From Phaeosaccion multiseriatum (taxonomy: Eukaryota; Ochrophyta, other classes), in the NCBI GenBank assembly GCA_965112735.1, contig OZ218954.1, positions 2,604,001 to 2,668,000 on the forward strand: a stretch of 64,000 nt of DNA. Reading direction: 5' to 3'. The notes beneath the pieces are model-generated. The model saw only the letters and a list, made by a program, of their open reading frames with translations, ran no database searches and was not told the origin of the DNA. Below, piece after piece: positions 30,611 to 41,142 of this stretch. Within the stretch, counting starts at the first letter, position 1; the number at the start of each line of letters is the position of its first letter. A program made the translations under genes and the position numbers.

Positions 30611-31990
30611 ATGTTTATCCTTCTCTACCTACTGCTGGCTGTCTTCCCTCTGTATTTTGTTGTCTCCCTTCCGGAAGACGCGGGGCTCCGTTCGATGCTG
30701 GCATCAGTGGATGCGGTGTACGTGCTCAACTTGGACAGAAGCCCCGACCGTCTGGCCCGTATCGGGCAGCAGCTGTCAAGGCTAGGGGTGGCTTCTTTTC
30801 GGCGCGTGCGGGCAGTGGACGGCTCGCTTCTGTCGTCCACTCCCAACCCCACGGCAGGCGTGCTGACCTACCACTTCGGCGGGCTCTCCATTCGGACGTG
30901 GGACGTCGAGGAGCTCGAGGGCTTGGAAGCCGATGAGGGGCCCCATGCAGAGAGAGTGGCCATCACCATGTCTCACTTAAAGGCTGTATGCCAGGCCTAT
31001 CGTCATAATCATAATCGAGTAATAGTGCTCGAGGATGACGTGAGTTTGGCGGGAGGCAGTGAAGCAATGGGCGCGGGTGATGTGCAGGCCGTCCTGGATG
31101 CCCTGCCCGAGGGGTGGGAGGTTCTTCAGCTGTCGACAAACATCGCCTCTCCAGCTGTAGCGCAGCAGCTTGGTGGTTTGTGGAAGACAGGGCACTTGGC
31201 CATGAAGAGGGACCCTTGTGGATCTCACTGGGTGCAGTGGGGTGCGTATGCCTACATTGTAAGCAGGGAGGGTATGCGCACCCTTTTGCAAAGATACTGG
31301 CCGGAAGCCCTCTCCGTCGGGCCCGAATTTGTGTGCGACGAGCAACACGACGAGCAAGGCGGGGAGGCCACTGCCATTGGTTTGAGGGGCTCATTCGACT
31401 TGACGGCGACGTCCAACTTCTTTGCAGATTATCTGCTCTACCGCCTGCCGAATGTGTATGTCATGACACGTCCTGCCATCTTACCGCCGCGAGATTTTAG
31501 TCCAACACACGAGCAGAAGGGAAGGACAGTAAGGCTGGTGGACAGAGCTCGTGCTCTGCACTTGAGCACCTTTACTGAAGCAGAGCAGCAGCAGCAGCAG
31601 CGGCAGCAGTGCTCCTCCATCGTATTCTCCGGGGAACGTGGTTGCAAGCGCCACTTTATTGGGAGCTCGCCGACACCCTACATATTCCGTGGAAACGATG
31701 CTTGCGAAACGGTGCTTGGGGGGGAATATACTCGCAACTCCGCCAAGTGTGCCTTCCTCACGGCCAGCTTGTGGGACTTTTCAAGACTCTGTGAGGTGCA
31801 GGGGGGGCAGGAGGACGAGGCATGCGATACTTGCATGGTGCTGTCTGGCTTTTACCAGCTAGTTGAGGTGTGTGAGAGTACGGGTGGCGCGGCCCAATAC
31901 TGCCGAGACACTATTGGACATCAGGACGGCGCATGCGCTCGATTACAAGAAATGTGGCCAGGTTTCATTTCGTTACGGGTCGATGAGTAA
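30611..31990 (+). CDS. Glycosyltransferase family 25 (type II membrane) protein
   Basis: Intronless, about 459 residues. N-terminal anchor MFILLYLLLAVFPLYFVVSL. GT25 signatures are VYVLNLDRSPDRLARIGQQL, FRRVRAVDG, AITMSHLKAV, and RVIVLEDDVSL with the EDD metal site, then GWEVLQLSTN and GAYAYIVSREGMRTLL. The last 130 residues are Cys-rich (e.g. CETVLGG, CDTCMVLSGFYQLVEVC) and look like an extra lumenal module not part of GT25. The family adds galactose or glucose to lipo-oligosaccharides or collagen hydroxylysine; the acceptor here is unknown. The start was chosen at the ATG directly before the anchor. The last 18 bases overlap the end of the RCC1-like gene on the other strand. Confidence 0.82.
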   Translation: MFILLYLLLAVFPLYFVVSLPEDAGLRSMLASVDAVYVLNLDRSPDRLARIGQQLSRLGVASFRRVRAVDGSLLSSTPNPTAGVLTYHFGGLSIRTWDVEELEGLEADEGPHAERVAITMSHLKAVCQAYRHNHNRVIVLEDDVSLAGGSEAMGAGDVQAVLDALPEGWEVLQLSTNIASPAVAQQLGGLWKTGHLAMKRDPCGSHWVQWGAYAYIVSREGMRTLLQRYWPEALSVGPEFVCDEQHDEQGGEATAIGLRGSFDLTATSNFFADYLLYRLPNVYVMTRPAILPPRDFSPTHEQKGRTVRLVDRARALHLSTFTEAEQQQQQRQQCSSIVFSGERGCKRHFIGSSPTPYIFRGNDACETVLGGEYTRNSAKCAFLTASLWDFSRLCEVQGGQEDEACDTCMVLSGFYQLVEVCESTGGAAQYCRDTIGHQDGACARLQEMWPGFISLRVDE

Positions 31991-33654
31991 GGGAGGAGGC
32001 GGGGGCCTTCTTCCCTCCGGATTGCCTGCCTTGCCAATAGCGATGGCGGCGTGTTGTTGTCCAAAGGCTAACCGCGATGGGCGAGTCAGAAGGATTTGAT
32101 GACGAAAGCCCACAGCCACGTCCGTCAGAACAGGGCGATCGCCACCTTCCCCTGCGGAGGTGACCCCAGGCACCACATGGGGGGCCACGGTAACGTCATT
32201 GCTGCCGAGTGTAAGCTTGAGCAGGGACCCGTCGCTGCGCAGCAAGAGAGGGTCGGTGAAGACTGTGTCTACGAGCCTCGCTGAGGACCACCCAAAGCCC
32301 GCGGCTCCAGTCACTTCTAGGGGCTCCGTGTGCATGACCTTGGGGTGTCCGTCCTTGGCTAGACCCGCCATCCAGAGCAAATCGTCTTGCGTGCGTATCA
32401 CCGTACAGTGAGACGAGCACACCACTTCCGTTGCAGGGCTTTCCGTTCCTACGGAAAAAGGCTCCGGCAGCAAGAGATCTTGGTGGCTTAGCTGAGCAGC
32501 ACCAAAGACGAGAACGGAAATCAAGCAACAAACAACAGCAGCATCAGCATCACTGTCAGCGTCAGCTCTCCCACACCGCAAAACCGACGCAAAAAGACCA
32601 CGGTGCTTTCGCCTGACGTATCATCAGAACCATCGAGTGCTAATGTGAGGCGACACGCGACCCTTTACTTACCGTTTTGCCGATCTTCTTCTTCTCCTTG
32701 AGTAGGCTAGACTGCATCCTACCCCACCGGTACACGAGACCGTCATCGCACACCGCCGCGCTGTGGTTCTGCCCACTTGAGATGGCTAGTGCCTTGACCC
32801 CCGCAGGTAATTCCACACGCCCAGGAGGGTTGAAGTCCAGCGTTCTGCCATTGCCACATTGTCCCGCCATCCCTTTACCCCATGCAAAGACTTGGCCGTC
32901 GTCCGTAAGAGCCACGGTGTGCTGGAAACCGAGGGCCACGTCCACCACGCGCTGGTCCCACAGCTCCGGCCCGCCGGACCTCACCGCCAGGTAGATGTGG
33001 TCTGCTTCTCCGACGCCGCATTGCCCGAATCGATTCTGTCCAAACATAAAGAGCTGGCCACATTCGCTCACCACTGCTGTCACCGCGGCCCCGCACCTGA
33101 CTTTGGTTAGCACCTTGAGCACACCCTCGGGTATTTCTTCCACCGGAGGCATACCCACAGGTTTCCCGGCGTAGGCCTCAATCGGTGCCGCACCGACGTC
33201 CATCACCACTGGTTGCGGAATAATGTACTTGTCTGCCAACAAGCCAAGCCGGTTAATGACCTGCGCTGCAAAGGGCCACATCTTTTCGATGTTCTGCATC
33301 CGCAAAACGTTCTTTAAATCCACTGGCCTGTTGGGCATATACACATGGACGGGCTGGATCAGCGTTCGTTGCTTCTGGGCAAGCAAGAGTTTTCAGACAC
33401 ACGCACCTTCCCCAAAGGACAAGTTTCCCGCAGTCTGTCAGGCAGGCTGAGTGGCCCCAGCCCGCTGCCGCTGAGACAATGTTCTCATTCTGTAGCGCCC
33501 CTACCAACGTGGCTTCTGGCTTGTCAGCAAAGTCCGCGTGGCCAAGACAGCCGAGGAGACCCTGCCCCTGTGTGTAGACGTGATACTGTCTTTTCCGACA
33601 ACGCCCCCTCCAAGAACTACATTGCGCCTTGGCCAAGCGGAATACATTGCGCAT
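31973..33654 (-). CDS. RCC1-repeat protein, probably mitochondrial (RCC1L/RUG3-like)
   Basis: Exon 1 begins MRNVFRLAKAQCSSWRGRCR, basic and free of acidic residues, which fits a mitochondrial presequence. RCC1 blade motifs follow: VSAAAGWGHSACLTDCGKLVLWG, VRCGAAVTAVVSECGQLFMFG, VVDVALGFQHTVALTDDGQVFAWG and ALAISSGQNHSAAVCDDGLVYRWG. The last exon has weaker blades (DLLWMAGLAKDG, LTDVAVGFRHQILLT). A non-repeat insert (PMNRPVDLKNVL-type region through PPVEEIPEGVLKV) lies between the first and second clear blades. Mitochondrial RCC1 relatives act in ribosome assembly or splicing rather than as Ran exchange factors; the assignment here rests on the presequence only. Confidence 0.75.
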
Positions 33655-33742
33655 ATCGCGGCTATTTGGAAGGAAGGAAGTGATGTTCGCGTGTTGGTGA
33701 TTCAGTATGGCACCAAAAGGTGAAAAGGTGCACTTTTCTTCT

Positions 33743-33749
<7 letters not shown>

Positions 33750-33789
<40 letters not shown>
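33750..33789. repeat. CT dinucleotide run between divergent genes
   Basis: A run of about 19 CT units in the 322-bp divergent gap between the RCC1-like and VPS9 genes. Nothing else is evident in the gap. Confidence 0.85.
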
Positions 33790-33790
<1 letters not shown>

Positions 33791-33976
33791 CTCTGCGAAA
33801 GCAGAAGCTCTGTGGGCAGTTACATCGCTGTAGAGCAAACCTTTGCGCCCTGAAGGGACAGGAGAGGAAGCAGTGTGGTGAGAGAAGGGAGGAGGGAGAA
33901 GGGGAAGGTAAAGAAAAAGAAGAGGAAAAGAGAAGGTTAAGGTGTCCTCATGGATTGGTAAAGCAAAGACGACAGG

Positions 33977-35440
33977 ATGGCGTACGACTCGCAACGACGA
34001 GACGAGCTTTTGGCTGAGGCCCGCCGCCAGCGAATGGCGTGGGTCGAGGAGGCCAGGTATATAGTAATGGCGAGCGAGGGCGAGGAAGGAACAGCAGTAG
34101 CCGCAGAGGAAGGGGGGGAGACTGCTCTGCAGCAAGCTTTCCCGGGGGCCGTGACGCTGGTGGATATTCTCTCTCGCGTGGTGGGCGATATGCAAGACGG
34201 GGAAGCGCGGCTCGGCGGACAGAAAGCGGCAATACGAGCGACGCTATCGTCGCTGCTACGGCCGTACAGGGTGCGTGAGAAGGGGTGGGTACAGGAGAAG
34301 TTGGCCCCATCACACGCCGTGCTTACGTTGCACGCTCTTGGACAGATTGCTGATGTGGATTTGTCGGACGACCAGCCCATTCCGGGCTACGCTCCTCCGC
34401 CTCCTTTCCAGGGAGGGGGGGGGCGAGGTGGAGAGGCCCATCCGCCGCGGCCTCTTTCCACGGTTAGCAGTGCGCATGCCTACGGAATCTTCCTAGACAA
34501 GCTGAAGCACCCCTTGGGGGCTGATGTGGTTAAGACGCTGCAGCAGTTCATCACCTCTTTCAAGGTAAGGTGGGTGAGAAGGGCGTCTTTTATTCCGCTG
34601 GCGGACTGCAGCGTAATCATGCCCTTTCCCCCTTTGTGCTGCTGATGCCCAGCAGAATAGTGCAGGGCAGGGCGCTGAGCTAAAGTCGGCGGCTGCCATG
34701 GGGGGCATGCTGCAGGCCTTTCTGCGCAGAGTGGAAATGTCCATGCGAGACAGCGCCCTTTGGAGCAACGAAACGGAGCAACAATGGTGAGGAGTGTGTT
34801 TGGATCAAAGTACCATATGCGCTTACATAGGAAAGACAGACCTCGATGAACTCATGCCCCCCCCGCTATGAACCGTCTCAAAGGGCCGACACGTTGGAGT
34901 CCTTGGAGCGATTTGTCGTCCACAAAGTCTACGACAGGTGAGTGAGGTGGAGTACATTGAATAGGGGAAGAGTGCCACCAGGTGGTGTCTTAGCGCGACC
35001 TTCCGCTGCTCTGCTACCCCGTCTGCAGAGCCTTTGCCTTGAGCGCAGACGATCGAAAGGACCAGGCCTTACACAATCGTCTCCACTCCCTGTCCTTCCT
35101 CACCTTTGAGCACCTGGACATTGCCTCGATCGCCAAGGTAAGAGCGTGATAAAAATTGTTTCGCTACTCGATGCATGGACGGGGAAGTGCACCTTTAACA
35201 GCGCCTTTTTGCCAACCCCTCGTACATGGCAGGCAAGGGATGGGGGTGCAGAGGTGGACTGGTCGGCGGCAGAGGCAGAGCTGCACCGAATGTGCGAAAT
35301 GCGCTGCCCAGGGGACAAGCTGGCAAGTGTGCTCAGGTGCGGACCAAGACTGGTGTGTGTGCTGAGCTGAGCTGGACTTGCATGGAGACATTTCCCACTC
35401 ATCGTTGTCTTCGAAGTAGATGGAAGTAGAGCGTGTCTCA

Positions 35441-35479
<39 letters not shown>

Positions 35480-36347
35480 TTGTTGTTGTTGTTGTTGTTG
35501 TGTGTTGTTTGTTGTGTGTTGTTTGTTGTTTCGGTTTATGCAAAGTGCAGATGCACGAAGCTCATGACGGCGCTCCTCATGGCTTGTGCGGACAAAGGGA
35601 GTGGAGGGATGCCCGGAGCTGACGAGTTTCTCCCTGCCCTCATTCTGGTGGTCAAGAGAAGCAATCCTTCGCGGCTATTTAGCAATCTCATGTTCGTGCA
35701 GGACTTTAGAGATCCCTCCAAGCTCACCACAGGCGAGGCTGGCTACGCCTTTACGCAGGTGAGTCTCTAGGAACACACATCCGCTCCTTGGCCTCTGGCG
35801 CTGCTATCCTTAATCTTTCTTCTGTGGTATTTATTCCCCTTCTCTTGGTCCTCACCAATAGCTCATGAGCGCGGTGCACTTCTTGGAAGAAGCAGACTCC
35901 AGCGCTCTAACGATATCTGCGGAGGACTTCGAGAGGGGCCTCCAGCAGGTTGGTCTGTGGCTGCACACAGCACCATTGCAGTGTCTCATTTGTCTTGGCC
36001 CTCACTCATCTCGCTATCTTTCACCACCTTGTCGCCCTTTGTCACAGTCCCGCCAGAACGCACGGAAGGGCCTACACGCTCATCAGGAGCTGGTGGCCAA
36101 GGCAGAGGCTCGCCAGCAGGCCCTCCACGAGCAGAGCGCAGCAGCAGCGGGGCCGATATCAGGGCTCCAGGATGAAAGGAACAGCCATCTCGACCTTTCT
36201 GGAAAGGACAGTGGGTGTAAACGGGTGGAGCAAAGGAGCCAACCCACGCCACTATGGCCTCCAGGGGGCGTTGCTGCTGCTGCTGCTGCCAAATCACTCA
36301 CTGCGCGCGAGGTCAGCAGCCTACGAAGAAGACCCTTCGTAAGGTAA
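33977..36347 (+). CDS. VPS9-domain Rab5-type guanine nucleotide exchange factor
   Basis: About eight exons. The N-terminal 200 residues are unfamiliar and include a proline/glycine linker (GYAPPPPFQGGGGRG). The VPS9 domain is clear: LHNRLHSLSFLTFEHLDIASIAK, EVDWSAAEAELHRMCEMRCPGDKLASVLRCTKLMTALLM, PGADEFLPALILVVKRSNPSRLFSNLMFVQDF, and KLTTGEAGYAFTQLMSAVHFLEE. The aspartate in GADEFLP and the tyrosine in GEAGYAFT are conserved catalytic positions of Rabex-5-type exchange factors. It should activate endosomal Rab5-family GTPases. A TTG run sits in the intron at about 35336-35551. The C-terminal exon is Gln/Ala-rich without a domain. Confidence 0.87.
35443..35535. repeat. TTG trinucleotide run in a VPS9-gene intron
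   Basis: Nearly continuous TTG units, with TGTGTTG interruptions at the 3' side, inside the intron that separates LASVLR from CTKLMTALL. Confidence 0.85.
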
Positions 36348-36512
36348 CAGCCCCCAGCAGCACGAGTCTCTTGAACCTGCCACAAGGTTGGGGTGAAAGT
36401 AAGCATCCACCGTGCATAGAGCGTGGACCATTGTATGTCGTGTAAGTAAAATGAGAACACGGTTTCCCGGAGTAGATACAATTGTCCCTTGGCTGGGAAG
36501 GAGAAGCCTCCA

Positions 36513-37943
36513 CTATTTTCCTCCCCCCTCCGTTGCATCCTTCATGGCGCCTCGCAAGTACTCGACTGCGTATTCCTTCAGCCAGGAGCTCTGCAGCGCA
36601 TCGGTCATGCCCCACATCATGGCCGCCGCCACGCCTCCATCCGGAGGCCCCGCGTCTTTGACCGCCTGTGCCAGGACAGGGACGAGAAGGCGGCTGACGC
36701 CGCTGTCCGCACAGGCAAACACCCACGCAGTGAGGGGCACTGCGGAGTCGAGGGTGGCCGGATGTGCAGCCAAGTACCTGCACGAAGAGGAGTGTGTCGG
36801 AGGTTACGCAAAAGAGCCGCCGCACTCGCTTCACAGAGAAACACATGTCTCACCTCGCCAGCCAGGCCGCCTGCTCATCCATCCAGGGATTGTCCCGCAA
36901 GAGCCAGTCTCTGTTCCACGCGGCTAGCCACAGCAGCTGGTCCTCTGTGCCGGGCTGGTGCAGGTGGTCAAAGAGGAGGTGTCGCGCAGACCGGAGCACC
37001 TCCTCGTCGCTGACCACAGACCCGACAAGCTGACCGGCCTTGGCCGGCAGGTTCGCGTCCTCTAAAAGCTCGTGCAGGAGTGTGGTGGCAAAGGACACGT
37101 TGTCTACACGCAGGCGTTCTAGTTCCTCTCCTGCAGCCTCCGCGAGCTGCTTTCTCATGTACTCCTGCACGGAGAGGACCGACCAAAAGTTCCAGCATTG
37201 TTTAGAGATGCCCGAGCGCTATGGTACCGGGGGAGTCATTTCTCACCTGCAAACCCTGGAGTCCCTCCTTCAACAAAATAGATCTGCGAAGCAAAAGAAT
37301 ATGCATCCACAGTCGATTCAGGCGAGTGGCAACGTTCGTTGCCTGGAGAGATGTCCGGGTACTGCGCCTGCGGCACTATACGCCTCACATAATCAGCAGC
37401 AGAGACTCACCGAATCTCGTCGCCGTGCTCCTCATCAATCGCGTATTCCTGTATCATGTCTGACACGATGTCCCGAGATGCTCGGAAGGTGCCCTGCCTC
37501 TGCACAGACGCTCGGCGCTTCTCTGCCACCTGCTTGCCCTCCAGCCCACCTTCGTCCCCAGCACCCTTCTCCTGATTCTCCTCGGGGCCTTGCTGCTGAC
37601 CATGGGCAGCACGCAGCAGGCAAAGCCCCTGGCTTGGGAAACAGTGGTCTTGGGCGGCGCAAAGATCGCGCCGATCCCACCCACTCAGCGTTTGACAAGG
37701 CACTCTCCCCATTCCTTCCTCAGCTACTTTCAGGTACTGCTGTTGCGGGTGCCGCTTCTCTTGCTTCTCCTGCTTCTCCTGCCGCTTCTCCTCCTCCTCC
37801 TCCTCCTCCTCCTGCTCAGAGGGTTCGTCCGCCTCCTCTCCCACACAACATGTAAACTGGCTTGTTGTGGCAGCTGCGAAAACCAATGACACTGTGGTGG
37901 CCACCGTAGGACGTAAAAGTCGATACCGCGAGAACAGCACCAT
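36513..37943 (-). CDS. Unknown protein, possibly organellar
   Basis: No family is recognised. The last two exons look genuine: EYMRKQLAEAAGEELERLRVDNVSFATTLLHELL with DEEVLRSARHLLFDHL and DEQAAWLAR, then AHPATLDSAVPLTAWVFACAD with MMWGMTDALQSSWLKEYAVEYLRGAM. Upstream, RASRDIVSDMIQEYAIDEEHGDEI and SILLKEGLQGLQ join on with GT-AG sites. The first exon is less certain: one frame starts MVLFSRYRLLRPTVATTV at 37943 and runs through a Glu/Lys/Gln-rich tract. A different frame over 37454-37684 would instead give a basic, hydroxylated stretch resembling a transit peptide. The model upstream of about 37500 is therefore provisional. Confidence 0.5.
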
Positions 37944-37962
37944 CGCCCTTGGAGTTACATGA

Positions 37963-37973
37963 GAGAGAGAGAA

Positions 37974-38030
<57 letters not shown>

Positions 38031-38060
38031 GAGAGAAAGAGGGAGAGAGAAAAAGAAAAA
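37963..38060. repeat. GA-rich run between divergent genes
   Basis: About 100 bp of GAGA with occasional AAA and GGG lies between the unknown gene and the aldo/keto reductase, close upstream of the latter's start. Confidence 0.85.
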
Positions 38061-38162
38061 AAGGGAAAGGACCAAGTCAAGGAATTGGATCACCAACACG
38101 CGCACATTAGCCCTCCCTCCGTCCTTCTTCTCTCTCCCTCCACCCACGCACCGCTCTTAATT

Positions 38163-40624
38163 ATGACTTGCCCCACCGTCCGGTTCGGACGAACTGAGCT
38201 GAATATTCCAGTTATTACCGTGGGTTAGTTGCAAAGCCAGAAGAGAGAAGGGAGGGGGGGAGGATGTGGAAGGGGAGGGGAGAAGAGATGGTGGAGAAGA
38301 CCTCACGTCCCTGTTCTCGTCTTTGGTCCTGTTTGCTGACTAGGTGGGATGAGGCAGCAGCAAACCTGGCGAGTGCCCGAGGGCATGACTCTCGAAGATG
38401 TGAAGGATGAGGTGAAGGAAAACTTTCAGGGGATAGTTGATCGAGCGATGGAGATCGGAATGAACCACTTTGAGACAGCGTCTGGTTACGGCAGCAGTGA
38501 GATGCAGTTTGGAGAAGCCTTGAAGAAGTACCCGCGGGAATCTTTCATCCTCCAGGTCTGGAACGTCATGCAAGGCCCGCCCGCCACATTAAGAGCACTT
38601 ACCACCTCCCTCCCTCTCGTCGTTGTTGTGCAGACAAAAGTCGCGGCCAAACAAGATGCGCAAGAGTTCAGGACGTACGTTGTCTTTGCTTCCCGCGCCA
38701 CGCCTCATCAACCTCACTGCCCCCTCCCCCCCTTTTCCACCTTTGGCTCTAGGCTTCTGGAACAGTCGTTTTCCAGGCTGCAGACAAGCTACCTGGATTT
38801 GTTTGCGTTCCATGGCATCAACAAACCTGAGATGGTAAGACCGGGGGGAGGGAGGGTTCGCGTTGTCTTTCTTTTCGTTGGCCGTCCCACACCCCTCCAC
38901 AGATTTCCTTCGCTCATACTCTCTCCGCCTGTCCGTCACTCTGGCACAGCTGGATTGGATTCTGAAGGAGGGGGGCTGCCTTGAAGTGGTGGAGGAATAT
39001 CGATCCGCGGGAAAGATCCGGCACGTGGGCTTCTCCACCCACGCGTACACAGAGCTCATTGTGTCGTGCATAGAAACTGGAAAGTTCGATTACGGTGCGT
39101 TCACGTGGTGCTGCGTCTTGTTGCCTTGCCTTGCCCTCACGCACGCACTCCTTGTTCGTTTCCTTCACCTTGTTCTTCAGTCAACCTCCACTACCACCAA
39201 ATTGGGAGCTACACTGCCTCTGGGACGGACCAGAACGGGACTGACGAGCGGCACAGCGGGTAGTGTTGATGCTGAGATTGCTTGACTAGCCCCTCCGCCC
39301 CCCCGGCACCTCTTGTTTAAGCCCTTTCTCTCTCGCCCATGTTTCTCGTTCAGTAATCTCTCGGCTGTTGAGGCAGCCTCTAAGCAAGACATGGGGGTGT
39401 TTATCATCAGGTAAGTTGGAAGCGCGGAGGATTGGCATGCTTCAGGCTCTGTCTAAGAGGCGCTTTCTCCACAGCCCCAATGATAAAGGAGGAATGCTCT
39501 ACAAGCCCCCAAACAAGTTAGTTGAGGCGACGGCTCCGGAAGGGGTGAGCCCCATGGCGTTTAACATGCTTTGGCTGCTGAGCCACGATCCCCCGATCCA
39601 TACGCTCTCCGTGGGAGCAGCGCGACCGACAGATCTAGACGAGCCGCTGCAGACGGTAGGGCGCTTGGAGGGGGCGAGCGAAATAGTGGGGCCTATTGAG
39701 AAGAGGCTACGAGCCATGATGGTGGATGCCAATGGGGAAGAGTGGCTCCGCACCTGGTGGAAGGGCTTGCCTGGGGTTTTTGAGAATCCCAGTGGGGTGT
39801 TTGTCCCTCACATCGTGTGGCTGCACACATTGCTAAGAGGGTACGGGATGTTCGACTTCTGCAAGGCCCGTTATGCGACCCTCTTAGGTGAGTGACTGAC
39901 TCCGACTGACTGACGGACTGACGGACTGGCTGACTGGCTGACTGACTGGCTCACTCACTCACTCACTCACTCACTCACTCACTCACTCACTCACTCACTC
40001 ACTCACTCACTCACTCACTCACTCACTCACTCACTCACTTACGCACTCACTCACTCACTCACTCACTAACTCACTCGCCAACTCACTCACTCACTTACTC
40101 TCACTCGCTCACTCACTTCGCTAACTCACCGACTGACTGACTCACTAAGTCACTCACTTCGCTCACTCACTCACTCACTCACTCACTGATTGACAGACAG
40201 ACTGACCCACTCACTCAATCACTCACTCACTCACTCCGCTCACTCATCGACTCACTCCACTCAGTTACTCCCTCACCCAATCGCTCACTCACTCACCCCA
40301 CGCACTCACTCCCTCACCCACTCGCTCACTTACTCATTCTCATACGCACTCACCCACTCTCTCACTTGCTCACTGACTCACCGACCGACCGACTGACTGA
40401 CTCACTGACTCACTGACTCACTAATTCACTGACTCCACCCACTCAATGACTCACTCACCACTCCCTCCCTCCCTCACTCACTCACTCAGTCACTCACTCA
40501 CTCACTCAGTCACTCTCACTCACTCACTCACTCACTCAAGCACTCACTCCACTCACTCACTCCCACATCCACTTGCTCACTCTCTCAGCTCACTCACTCT
40601 CTCAGCTCACCCTCTTGCTCACTC

Positions 40625-40655
<31 letters not shown>

Positions 40656-41012
40656 GACTGGACAGGGAACGTGAAGCAATGGAAGGCAACAGAGTCGAGG
40701 GAGGAGAGGCTCGCGGCATGGAGCTATACACCCGGACTGCCCTTTCTGGACGAGGACGGCGTCAGGGCAGCCGTGTCCACAGAACTGGATGCTTGCCCAC
40801 ACAAGGAAAAGGTGCTCTCTATTTTGAGCGAAATGCACGATTTGCTCGCGGGGGAGGAGAAGGAGGAGAGGCCAGAGGAGTGGAAGGTAAGTCAACTTCT
40901 CATCCTTGCTGGAGACACGCTACTAACCATTTTGCAAATCTGTGTCACGTCTTTTCAGCCGGCGTACGATATGCAACCCTGGATTCCGTTCCCCGAGCGC
41001 CCAGCGGTCTAA
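38163..41012 (+). CDS. Aldo/keto reductase family oxidoreductase
   Basis: NADPH-dependent reductase fold encoded in about ten exons. Exon 1 reads MTCPTVRFGRTELNIPVITVG. Then come EIGMNHFETASGYGSSEMQFGEAL, ESFILQTKVA (catalytic-lysine strand), LQTSYLDLFAFHGIN (the His position), and GKIRHVGFSTHAYTELI. Next are VNLHYHQIG, VFIISPNDKGGMLYKPP, and SPMAFNMLWLLSHDPPIHTLSVGA. The tetrad Asp of the usual DTA motif is Glu here (FETA). A further domain of about 100 residues follows the barrel (LRGYGMFDFCKARYATLLG and later), resembling the longer COG1453-type proteins. One intron (about 39890-40665) is filled by CACT repeats. Substrate unknown. Confidence 0.82.
39945..40660. repeat. CACT/ACTG tetranucleotide array inside an aldo/keto reductase intron
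   Basis: About 700 bp of CACT units. They are nearly pure at 39951-40039, then interrupted by GACTGACT, CCACT and CTCGCT variants, ending in ACTG units just before the acceptor GGACAG. The flanking exons (ATLLG and NVKQWKATESR) join in phase, so the array is intronic. Confidence 0.9.
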
Positions 41013-41142
41013 ATGTCTCGCCCGGGGCACGGCTCTCCCTCCCATTCCCCAGTTACTCCGTCAAGGTTGCCGTGAGAAGGTGAAAGGGGTATATTTCTTA
41101 CATGGGATCTAACAAAATGCCCAAGCGAGGGCTGTGTATTTC

